Part shown: in pieces, positions 43,755 through 51,000 of the stretch
Layout of the letters: each line of letters begins with the position of its first letter
Position numbering within the stretch: the stretch's first letter is position 1
Source: Sedimentibacter acidaminivorans
Lineage (GTDB): Bacteria; Bacillota; Clostridia; Tissierellales; Sedimentibacteraceae
Direction: 5' to 3'
Assembly: GCF_017873955.1 (NCBI RefSeq)
Contig: NZ_JAGGKS010000005.1
Location: 62,001-126,000 of the forward strand
Length of the DNA: 64,000 bases
Notes under the pieces: generated by a model
The model's input: the letters and a program-made list of their open reading frames with translations, nothing else
Database searches by the model: none
Told to the model about the DNA's origin: nothing
Translations under genes and position numbers: made by a program

Positions 43755-45212
43755 ATGGAAAAAAAACAAAAAGGTTTATCTGCGTGGCAGCTTACAATGA
43801 TGGCGCTAGGAACCGTAATTGGAGGTTCGTTCTTTCTTGGCTCTTCAGTAGCCATTAATGCAGCTGGACCATCTATACTAATTTCATACATAATTGGAGG
43901 AGCTTTAGTATATTTTATTCTTTTTGCACTATCTGAGATGACTGTAGCAAGTACAGAAACAGGTTCTTTTAAAAGTTTTGCATCGAAGTCATTTGGACCA
44001 GGAGTTGGTTTTGTTGTTGGATGGGTTTATTGGACTGGGATGATATTTGCGATGTCTAGTGAAGCTACTGCAGTATCAATTTTTGTACGTGCGTGGTATC
44101 CTAATGTATCTATAGCTTTTCTTGGTACTTTAATTATTGTTGGAGTAACACTGCTTAACCTGCTAGGTGCTGATAAGTTAAGTAAATTGGAAAGCGGGCT
44201 AGCAGCTGTTAAAATCTTTGCTATTATATCATTCATAATTATAGCAATATTATTAATTATAGGTGTAATTACTGGTAATAAACCAATTGGTTTTGGTGAA
44301 TTAGCTAGAGAACCACTAATGGCTGGAGGTATCAAGAGTATTGCAGGAAGTATGCTTATTGTTATGTTTTCATATGCTGGTTTCGAAATAATTGGTTTAG
44401 CCTCTTCGGAGGCAGAAAATCCACAAAAAACAATACCTAAGGCAATAGCTTATACTGTAATTTGTTTAGTAGGATTTTATATTCTTTCCATAGCAGTGCT
44501 TTTGCCATTAATCCCTACATCTAGTTTAAGCGAAGATGTGAGTCCTATGGTTGCTGCCCTTAATAGGTGGGGAATGGGATGGGCAGGTACTTTTATTAGT
44601 GTAGTTTTGATAACAGCTATTTTATCTACCATGCTAGCAGCTATGTTTGGATTAGGAAGAATGATGCGTTCTTTAGCAAATGAAGGTGATGCACCAAAGT
44701 GGCTTAAAGATAAGACTGATGTACCTTATAGAGGTATATTGTTTTCTGGTTTTTCTATGATTTTAGGATTGTCATTAGGTTATGTTTTTCCAAGAGTTTA
44801 CTTGTTTTTGATTAGTTCAGGAGGGTTTGCAATATTATTTACTTATTGCGTAATTATGGCTACACATATACGATTTAGAAAAATAAATGGTTGTCCACCT
44901 GAGGGGAAGTGTCAAGTTAAAGGATATCCATATTCATCATGGATTGTTTTAATTAGTATGATAGGAATTATATTTAGTATGCCATTTGTGTCTGGTCAAT
45001 CATCAGGGCTTGTAGTAGGTGTAATTATGACAATTGTATACTCAACAATTTATATGGTAATGAAAACATATAGAGGCTTAAAAAGAAAAAATGATTATGG
45101 AAATGATAGAACCTTCAGCAATAAAAGATATCAATCAATAATACCGGCAGAGTATTCAAATGAATTAATTGAAGAGATAAGTAATAATGATAAAGATAAG
45201 AAAAACCAATAA
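43755..45212 (+). CDS. APC-family amino acid permease
   Basis: A 485-residue transporter with twelve helices. The first helix GTVIGGSFFLGSSVAINAAGPS contains the unwound GxG motif that binds substrate, followed by LSEMTVASTETGSFKSFASKSFGPGVGFVVGW. The middle has SYAGFEIIGLASSEAENPQKTIPKAI, all typical of the AAT/GABA-permease side of the family. A hydrophilic C-terminal tail follows. It imports an amino acid that cannot be specified. The gene is alone, with GGAG upstream. Confidence 0.92.
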   Translation: MEKKQKGLSAWQLTMMALGTVIGGSFFLGSSVAINAAGPSILISYIIGGALVYFILFALSEMTVASTETGSFKSFASKSFGPGVGFVVGWVYWTGMIFAMSSEATAVSIFVRAWYPNVSIAFLGTLIIVGVTLLNLLGADKLSKLESGLAAVKIFAIISFIIIAILLIIGVITGNKPIGFGELAREPLMAGGIKSIAGSMLIVMFSYAGFEIIGLASSEAENPQKTIPKAIAYTVICLVGFYILSIAVLLPLIPTSSLSEDVSPMVAALNRWGMGWAGTFISVVLITAILSTMLAAMFGLGRMMRSLANEGDAPKWLKDKTDVPYRGILFSGFSMILGLSLGYVFPRVYLFLISSGGFAILFTYCVIMATHIRFRKINGCPPEGKCQVKGYPYSSWIVLISMIGIIFSMPFVSGQSSGLVVGVIMTIVYSTIYMVMKTYRGLKRKNDYGNDRTFSNKRYQSIIPAEYSNELIEEISNNDKDKKNQ

Positions 45213-45227
45213 TATTATTGATAATTA

Positions 45228-45277
45228 TTGACATATGTCATAAATACTGTATAATAAAATCATGCGCGACATATGTC
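45228..45277 (+). promoter_or_regulatory. Promoter with paired GACATATGTC operators upstream of the split permease genes
   Basis: TTGACA (45228-45233) and TATAAT (45250-45255) have 16-base spacing. The palindrome GACATATGTC lies at 45230-45239, over the -35, and again at 45268-45277, twelve bases past the -10. The 38-bp distance and positions are the same as in the promoter at 46527, so both are probably controlled by one dimeric or tetrameric repressor. Confidence 0.9.
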
Positions 45278-45355
45278 AATGTAATTTTAGATTGTGATTA
45301 AATCACAGATAACTCCAGTACTAATAGATATAATGAATAAAATTTCATAGATTTG

Positions 45356-45369
45356 TGACATTTATGTCA
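45356..45369. promoter_or_regulatory. Variant operator-like site near the permease start
   Basis: TGACAT and ATGTCA are separated by TT, so the half-sites match those of the two GACATATGTC operators but are two bases further apart. It lies 25 bases before the permease ATG. Confidence 0.4.
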
Positions 45370-45393
45370 GTCTAAAAACATGGAGGATATATA

Positions 45394-45867
45394 ATGGTAA
45401 CTGCTTTATACATTATTGCTACTATAGCACTTTTTGCTTCTTTTCTAAAGAGCAAAGATAAAACTATGCTTTCTTTGAAAAAAGCATGGAAGTCATTTGA
45501 AAATATATTGCCACAGTTTCTTTCAATACTTGTAATCATAGGAGTTATGCTTGCAATATTAACACCTGAACAAATTTCACATTTAGTAGGGAGTGGTTCT
45601 GGGTGGCTAGGAGTAATAATTGCAGCCATAATTGGTTCTATTACATTAATACCTGGCTTTGTAGCATTTCCTTTATCCGCTGCACTATTGCAAAATGGAG
45701 CGGGATACATGCAAATTGCTGCTTTTATTTCAACGCTTATGATGGTTGGGATAGTAACCCTACCAGTTGAAATGAAATATTTTGGTAGAAAAGCTACTAT
45801 AACAAGAAATGTATCAGCATTTGTTTTTTCTTTAGTAGTAGCATTTGTTATGGGGGTGGTAATGTAA
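45394..45867 (+). CDS. Permease half-protein A (COG0701/ArsP-like)
   Basis: A 157-residue membrane protein with about four helices. The signature GSGSGWLGVIIAAIIGSITLIPGFVAFPLSAALLQNG belongs to the COG0701/DUF318 permease family, whose usual members are ~300-350 residues and contain two such repeats. Here only one repeat is present. The second is encoded by the next gene, whose ATG overlaps this TAA by one base. The pair probably assembles into one transporter. The substrate is unknown; relatives include organoarsenical exporter ArsP. GGAGGA supports the start. Confidence 0.83.
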   Translation: MVTALYIIATIALFASFLKSKDKTMLSLKKAWKSFENILPQFLSILVIIGVMLAILTPEQISHLVGSGSGWLGVIIAAIIGSITLIPGFVAFPLSAALLQNGAGYMQIAAFISTLMMVGIVTLPVEMKYFGRKATITRNVSAFVFSLVVAFVMGVVM

Positions 45868-46409
45868 TGGAAAAATTAATAAAAATATTGAAACGTTATA
45901 AAATTTTTATTTTGCTTTTTGCAATAAATTTGATTATATTATTCCTTTATCCTAGTATAGGAAAAAAGTCAATGGAATTATCATTGAAAAACACATTTGA
46001 AATGTTGTCTGTTATACCACCAATATTTATTTTACTAGGATTATTAGACGTTTGGGTTAAAAGAGAAACAATGGTAAAATATATGGGTGAAGGTTCTGGA
46101 TTCATAGGAATAATACTAGCTTTTTTTATTGGTTCTGCTGCAGCTGGACCACTGTACGCAGCTTTTCCAGTAGCAGGTGTGCTGTTGAAAAAAGGTAGTA
46201 AATTATCTAATGTATTTATTATGCTAGGAGCTTGGTCAACAACTAAAATTCCTTTGTTATTGTTTGAAGCATCTTCAATGGGGGTGAAATTTACATTGTT
46301 GAGATTAGTGTTAGATTTATTTGGAATTGGAATAATTGCATATTTTACGGAAAGACTATTGGCTAAAGATGAAAGAAAAGAAATATATACAAAAGCTTTA
46401 AATCAATAG
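45867..46409 (+). CDS. Permease half-protein B (COG0701/ArsP-like)
   Basis: A 180-residue membrane protein with four or five helices. It carries the same signature as the preceding gene, GEGSGFIGIILAFFIGSAAAGPLYAAFPVAGVLLKKG, followed by MLGAWSTTKIPLLLFE. It is therefore the second half of a two-repeat permease. Its start overlaps the previous stop (TAATG), so the two halves are made in equal amounts. Control by the GACATATGTC operators links it with the downstream cofactor genes. No metal-binding cysteine is seen. Confidence 0.83.
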   Translation: MEKLIKILKRYKIFILLFAINLIILFLYPSIGKKSMELSLKNTFEMLSVIPPIFILLGLLDVWVKRETMVKYMGEGSGFIGIILAFFIGSAAAGPLYAAFPVAGVLLKKGSKLSNVFIMLGAWSTTKIPLLLFEASSMGVKFTLLRLVLDLFGIGIIAYFTERLLAKDERKEIYTKALNQ

Positions 46410-46416
46410 AATTATG

Positions 46417-46452
46417 AAAATCCTACTAATTTATAACTAGTAGGATTTTTTT
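46417..46452 (+). terminator. Terminator after the split permease genes
   Basis: A 12-bp stem AAAATCCTACTA (46417-46428) with its complement (46438-46449), a 9-base loop and a T run. Confidence 0.85.
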
Positions 46453-46526
46453 TATTAAGAAAGTTTTTTTCAGTCCTACTAGCGGAAGTTGAGTAGCAAA
46501 TTTTTGGATTATTTTAAAAATAGTTA

Positions 46527-46576
46527 TTGACATATGTCATAAAAGGAGTATAATGAAAATGAAAGCGACATATGTC
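46527..46576 (+). promoter_or_regulatory. Promoter with paired GACATATGTC operators upstream of the DUF5320/DUF134 cofactor operon
   Basis: TTGACA (46527-46532) and TATAAT (46549-46554) have 16-base spacing. GACATATGTC lies at 46529-46538 over the -35 and at 46567-46576, twelve bases past the -10. This duplicates the layout of the promoter at 45228, including the 38-bp operator spacing. Confidence 0.92.
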
Positions 46577-46601
46577 AATAATATATAAGGAGGTAGCTAT
46601 T

Positions 46602-46856
46602 ATGCCTAATAGAGATGGAACTGGTCCTAATAGTATGGGATCAATGACTGGAAGAGGTCTTGGAATTTGTGCTGGTATTAATGGTGTTAACTTTGGCTTT
46701 GGAAGAGGCCGAGCATTTGGATGCGGACGTGGTTTTGGAAGAAACTTCATAAGCAATAACAATATTGCCAAGTCACAAAAAGAACTTTTAGAGGAGCAAA
46801 AATTAATTTTTGAAAAAAATCTAAAAGTTGTTAAAGAACAATTGGAAAAATTATAG
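46602..46856 (+). CDS. DUF5320 small glycine-rich protein
   Basis: An 84-residue protein. The start MPNRDGTGPNSMGSMTGRGLGIC is the DUF5320 signature; a Gly/Arg/Phe-rich middle with single cysteines follows (GFGRGRAFGCGRGFGRNF), then a charged coiled-coil tail (SQKELLEEQKLIFEKNLKVVKEQLEKL). Such proteins regularly accompany NifX/MinD-type cofactor genes. The function is unknown; a metal-binding scaffold is possible. AAGGAGGT gives a strong start at 46602, and it is the first gene of the cofactor operon. Confidence 0.88.
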   Translation: MPNRDGTGPNSMGSMTGRGLGICAGINGVNFGFGRGRAFGCGRGFGRNFISNNNIAKSQKELLEEQKLIFEKNLKVVKEQLEKL

Positions 46857-46920
46857 TTATTTAATTAGCAGGAGGACGCTCTTGCTATTACCAATAAAAT
46901 GTAGATGAGGTGAATTAATT

Positions 46921-47292
46921 ATGCCTAGACCTAGGAAATGGAGAAAAGTGTGTAGCTTACCTGAGAGCAATCGGTTTGGACCGCTTAATTCACATGTTAA
47001 TCAAGAAAATTTTGTAATAATGACTGTAGATGAATATGAAACGATTCGTCTAATTGATTTAGAGGGCTTTACTCAAGAAGAATGTTCAAATCAAATGAAT
47101 ATAGCACGTACAACTGTACAGGGTATTTATATTGATGCAAGAAGGAAACTTGCAGAGTCACTTGTTAATGGAAAAGTTTTAAGAATTGAAGGCGGGGATT
47201 ATAAACTTTGTGATGGTAATGAGTTATCGTGTGGAAAAGGGTGTTGTAGAAATAGATGCGGTATAGAATTTGATATTGAAGTAAAAAAATAG
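46921..47292 (+). CDS. DUF134 helix-turn-helix regulator
   Basis: A 123-residue protein of the DUF134/UPF0251 family. The typical start [21 protein letters not shown] is followed by a sigma-like helix-turn-helix, [48 protein letters not shown] (residues ~40-86). The C-terminus has a cysteine-rich tail, [13 protein letters not shown], that could bind a metal or cluster. It lies in an operon whose promoter carries two GACATATGTC operators, so it is the best candidate for the protein that binds them. Metal or cluster sensing through the tail is inference. Confidence 0.88.
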   Translation: MPRPRKWRKVCSLPESNRFGPLNSHVNQENFVIMTVDEYETIRLIDLEGFTQEECSNQMNIARTTVQGIYIDARRKLAESLVNGKVLRIEGGDYKLCDGNELSCGKGCCRNRCGIEFDIEVKK

Positions 47293-47314
47293 TTTATATT
47301 TAGGAGGGTTTATT

Positions 47315-48865
47315 ATGTCTTACAGTCCATCATTAGGAAGTTCAATAACTAATACTAAAATGCGAACTCCAGAACATACTTCTAGGTTTTCAGGTATGTG
47401 TGCAGTGTGCACTGCAAATTGTATAGGTAGTTGTGAAATAGGGTTATCAGCTATAAGAGGTTCGGAAGCTATATATCCATACCAAACAGATAAAAGTCAA
47501 TTTGCTTCTGAAAAAGACTATCCATTAGACTTTTCTCAATTTAATATTAATGGAAGAGTATTTGGAGCTTTAGGTTGTCTTGAAGATTCAGATGTTGCGA
47601 CATTTCCTAAAGTAAACATAGAAACTTCTTTTGGAATAAATAATAAAATAAACTTGAAGGCACCAATAATTTTACCAGCTATGGCAAAATTAAATTGGAA
47701 AGATTATTATGCTGGTGCAGCACTTGCAGGTGTTTTAGTTGTAATTGGGGAAGATGTTGTAGCAAAGGATAAAAACTTAGTTTTAAAAAATGGCAAAGTA
47801 GTTTCATCACCACTTATAGAGGAGATGGTTTCATCATTTAGAGAATATTATAGAGGATATGGAGATATAATTCTTCAAGCGAATTATGATGATGAAAATT
47901 TGGGAGTATTAGATTATGCTATTGAAAAATTAGGAGTAAGGTCGGTTGAACTTAAATTCGGGCAGGCATCTAAAGGTATTCAAGGAATGGGAAGAGTTAA
48001 ATCTATTGATGATGCTCTTCATTTTCAAAAGATTGGGTATTTAATTTATCCAGACCCTTCAGATCCGGTTATAGCAGAAAACTATAAAAAAGGTATTGGT
48101 CAAGTTTTTGAAAAAATAGGAAAGTTACCTATGTGGAATGAGGATATATTGATTAAGAGGGTAAATGAACTTCGTGAATTAGGAGCAGAACATATTTGCT
48201 TTAAAACAGGACCATTCGACCCAAGAGACCTCATTGAAATTTTGAAAATAGCCTCAAAAGCAGGTGTGGATTTAGTAACATTTGATGGAGCAGGTGGAGG
48301 TTCAGGTAATAGTCCTACTAAAATGATGAATGAATGGGGCATGCCCACAGTTTATTTAGAAAGTATATTGTATGATATATTAAGAAAATTAAAAGAAAAA
48401 AATTATGCTATTCCGCAAATAGCAATAGCTGGTGGTTTTGCTATGGAAGATCAAGTATATAAGGGATTGTCATTAGGCGCTCCATATATTAATTTAGTTG
48501 GTATAGGCAGAGCTGCTATGGCAGCAGCTTTAGTAGGAAAGCAAGTTGGAGATTTAATAAATAATGGTATTGTACCAAAAGAGTACCAAAGATTTGGAAC
48601 AACTGTTGAGGATATTTTTGGAGATATAAGAGAATTGAAAGGACTATATACCGATGTAAAAAATATTTCTCCTGGTGCAATAGGTTTATATTCATTTATT
48701 AATAGGATTTCAGTGGGATTAAAACAACTTATGGCACTTAATCGCAAGTTTTCTTTAGAATACATTGATAGAAGTGACATAATTCCACTAACTAAATTAG
48801 CCGCTAAAGTTACAGGTCTTGATACATATAAAGATCTATTGAAAAAAGAGTTGGAAAATATTTAG
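47315..48865 (+). CDS. Glutamate-synthase-related FMN protein with N-terminal cysteine cluster
   Basis: A 516-residue protein. The N-terminus has four cysteines in MCAVCTANCIGSCEIG (about residues 29-44), suited to an iron-sulfur cluster. The remainder is the FMN-binding central barrel of glutamate synthases, with VTFDGAGGGSGNSPTKMMNEWGMPT and IAIAGGFAMEDQVYKGLSLGAPYINLVGIGRAAMAAA. It has no glutaminase domain, so it is not a full glutamate synthase. Archaea and strict anaerobes often have this short type. Its place in a cofactor operon suggests a redox or amination step there, which is inference. Confidence 0.85.
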   Translation: MSYSPSLGSSITNTKMRTPEHTSRFSGMCAVCTANCIGSCEIGLSAIRGSEAIYPYQTDKSQFASEKDYPLDFSQFNINGRVFGALGCLEDSDVATFPKVNIETSFGINNKINLKAPIILPAMAKLNWKDYYAGAALAGVLVVIGEDVVAKDKNLVLKNGKVVSSPLIEEMVSSFREYYRGYGDIILQANYDDENLGVLDYAIEKLGVRSVELKFGQASKGIQGMGRVKSIDDALHFQKIGYLIYPDPSDPVIAENYKKGIGQVFEKIGKLPMWNEDILIKRVNELRELGAEHICFKTGPFDPRDLIEILKIASKAGVDLVTFDGAGGGSGNSPTKMMNEWGMPTVYLESILYDILRKLKEKNYAIPQIAIAGGFAMEDQVYKGLSLGAPYINLVGIGRAAMAAALVGKQVGDLINNGIVPKEYQRFGTTVEDIFGDIRELKGLYTDVKNISPGAIGLYSFINRISVGLKQLMALNRKFSLEYIDRSDIIPLTKLAAKVTGLDTYKDLLKKELENI

Positions 48866-48892
48866 AATAATAAAATTACAGGAGGATTTTAC

Positions 48893-49261
48893 ATGAAAAT
48901 TGCAATTCCAGTTAACGATAAAACAATGGATACAGATGTTTGTATATCATTTGGTAGAACACCATATTTCCTTATTTATGATACGGAATCAAAGGAAAGT
49001 ACTTTTTTAGATAATGCAGCTGCTTCTAGTCAAGGTGGAGCAGGTATACTTGCAGCACAAACTATAGTTGATAACAAGGCTGATGCATTACTTACACCTA
49101 GATGCGGACAAAATGCTGCAGATGTTATAAATGCAGGCAATGTAAAAATATATAAAACTATTAATGACTCGTTAAAGGATAATATAGATGCCTTTAATAA
49201 AGGTGAATTAAAGTTACTTTCAGAAATTCATGCTGGATTTCATAATCACGGAGGTAAATAG
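48893..49261 (+). CDS. NifX/orange-protein-like cofactor-binding protein
   Basis: A 122-residue protein of the dinitrogenase iron-molybdenum cofactor family (NifX, NafY, NifB C-terminus, ORP). It starts MKIAIPVNDKTMDTDVCISFGRTPYFLIYD and includes GGAGILAAQTIVDNKADALLTPRCGQNAADVINAGN, the classic fold. Histidines in EIHAGFHNHGGK end the chain. Members bind Mo-, Fe- or Cu-containing clusters. No nitrogenase genes are present, so a role like that of the Mo-Cu orange protein is more likely than nitrogenase assembly. ACAGGAGG precedes the start. Confidence 0.9.
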   Translation: MKIAIPVNDKTMDTDVCISFGRTPYFLIYDTESKESTFLDNAAASSQGGAGILAAQTIVDNKADALLTPRCGQNAADVINAGNVKIYKTINDSLKDNIDAFNKGELKLLSEIHAGFHNHGGK

Positions 49262-49262
49262 T

Positions 49263-50138
49263 ATGAAGATAGCTGTGCTTAGTGGTAAGGGTGGCACAGG
49301 CAAAACACTTGTTTCGGTAAATTTGGCTTCTTCAGCTAAAAAATCAACTTATATTGATTGTGATGTTGAAGAGCCAAATGGACACTTATTTTTTAAGCCT
49401 AAACATATAAAAACAGAAGATATTAATATTAAAATTCCATTAGTAGATTACAATCTTTGCAATGGTTGTAGGAAATGTGTTGAATTTTGCAAGTTTAATG
49501 CGTTAGCATACATTAAAAATAAAGTTATGGTATTTGATGATGTTTGTCATTCTTGTGGTGGATGTATGCTGTTTTGTCCTACAAATGCAATATCTGAAAA
49601 AGATAAAAAAATTGGAGAAGTTCAAAAAGGTATTTCTGATAATGTTACAGTAGTAACTGGAATGTTAAATACTGGTGAAGCATCAGGTGTTCCAATTATT
49701 AAAAAGTTATTGAGTTATAATATTGAGGATAATGAAAATACTGTAGGAGATAAACTAACTTTTATTGATTGTCCACCTGGTAGTGCTTGTGTAGTTATGG
49801 AAAGTATTAAAGATGCAGATTACTGCGTATTAGTTGCAGAACCAACAGTTTTTGGTGTTCATAATTTAGAGATGGTTTATGAACTTGTTAGATTGTTTAA
49901 TAAACCATATGGCGTAGTATTGAATAAGTGTATGGATGGAGAAAATCCTGCTGAGAGGTTTTGTTTGGATAGAAATATAAAGGTTTTAGGAAAAATTCCA
50001 TTTGAAAGTGAACTTGGAACATTAAATTCTAATGCTCTTATTTCTATTAGAGAAAATAAGAGGTATAAAGATATGTTTTCTAAAATACTTCAAAAAGTAA
50101 CTGAGGAGGTGCGAAATGAAACAATTGTTAATCCTTAG
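49263..50138 (+). CDS. MinD-superfamily ATPase with inserted two-cluster ferredoxin domain (first)
   Basis: A 291-residue ATPase with the deviant Walker A SGKGGTGKT (residues 7-15). Two 4Fe-4S motifs are inserted after the first strand: CNGCRKCVEFC (Cys66, 69, 72, 76) and CHSCGGCMLFCP (Cys95, 98, 101, 105). The Walker B/switch region is TFIDCPPGSACVV. Such proteins occur in pairs in orange-protein and nitrogenase-cofactor clusters. ATG 49263 is preferred over an upstream TTG because GGAGG lies at the end of the preceding gene. It overlaps the second MinD gene by 23 bases. Confidence 0.9.
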   Translation: MKIAVLSGKGGTGKTLVSVNLASSAKKSTYIDCDVEEPNGHLFFKPKHIKTEDINIKIPLVDYNLCNGCRKCVEFCKFNALAYIKNKVMVFDDVCHSCGGCMLFCPTNAISEKDKKIGEVQKGISDNVTVVTGMLNTGEASGVPIIKKLLSYNIEDNENTVGDKLTFIDCPPGSACVVMESIKDADYCVLVAEPTVFGVHNLEMVYELVRLFNKPYGVVLNKCMDGENPAERFCLDRNIKVLGKIPFESELGTLNSNALISIRENKRYKDMFSKILQKVTEEVRNETIVNP

Positions 50139-50982
50139 TGGCAAAGGTGGAACTGGTAAAACAACTGTAGCAAGTGCTTTTATAAAGCTTTCTAACGCTA
50201 GGGCTTATGCAGATTGTGATGTTGATGCTCCCAATCTTCATCTTGTTATGAAACAACAATTTCAGCCTAGAACGAAAGATTACTATGGTATGCCAAAGGC
50301 TAAAATAAATACAGATATTTGTATAAGTTGTGATATGTGTAGAAAAAACTGTAGGTTTGATGCAATTAAAGTTAATAAAAGGAATAATGAATATCATGTT
50401 GATAATTTTGCATGCGAGGGTTGTGGTGTGTGTGAAGAAATTTGCCCGGCTGAAGCAATATCCCTTGAAACTGTTGTATCTGGAGAATTAATGTTATATA
50501 ATGATGATATTGTATTTTCAACTGCAAAATTAAAAATGGGAAGTGGAACATCAGGAATGCTTGTTACTGAGGTTAAAAGTCAACTTAAAGATGTAGTTAA
50601 AAATACAGAATTAACTATAATTGATGGTTCACCGGGAATAGGATGTCCAGTTATAGCTTCTATTAGTGGTGTTGATTTAGTTTTAATAGTTTCAGAGCCA
50701 TCTATTTCAGGCATAAGCGATATGGAAAGAATAATAGAAACTTCTAATAAATTTCAAACTAAAACAGCAGTTTGTATTAATAAATACAATACAAATATCG
50801 AAAATTCGGAAAAGATTATACGGTATTGCCAAAAAAATCAAATTCCTTTTGTAGGTAAAATACCTTATGATTCCAATGCTATAAAAGCAATAAACAATGG
50901 AAAAAGTATTATTGATATCGATTGTGATGCAGGTGATGCTACAAAAGATGTTTTTAATAAAATTATGAAAATTTTAAATTAA
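50116..50982 (+). CDS. MinD-superfamily ATPase with inserted two-cluster ferredoxin domain (second)
   Basis: A 288-residue paralogue of the preceding protein. Walker A is SGKGGTGKTT (residues 8-17). The inserted ferredoxin domain has CISCDMCRKNC (Cys69, 72, 75, 79) and CEGCGVCEEICP (Cys100, 103, 106, 110). The switch region is TIIDGSPGIGCPVIAS. The ATG sits inside the previous gene behind GAGGAGG, so the two are translationally coupled and probably form a heterodimer. They may use ATP to move electrons or metal clusters to the NifX-like protein. Confidence 0.9.
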   Translation: MKQLLILSGKGGTGKTTVASAFIKLSNARAYADCDVDAPNLHLVMKQQFQPRTKDYYGMPKAKINTDICISCDMCRKNCRFDAIKVNKRNNEYHVDNFACEGCGVCEEICPAEAISLETVVSGELMLYNDDIVFSTAKLKMGSGTSGMLVTEVKSQLKDVVKNTELTIIDGSPGIGCPVIASISGVDLVLIVSEPSISGISDMERIIETSNKFQTKTAVCINKYNTNIENSEKIIRYCQKNQIPFVGKIPYDSNAIKAINNGKSIIDIDCDAGDATKDVFNKIMKILN

Positions 50983-51000
50983 CTTAATGAGGAGACAAAA

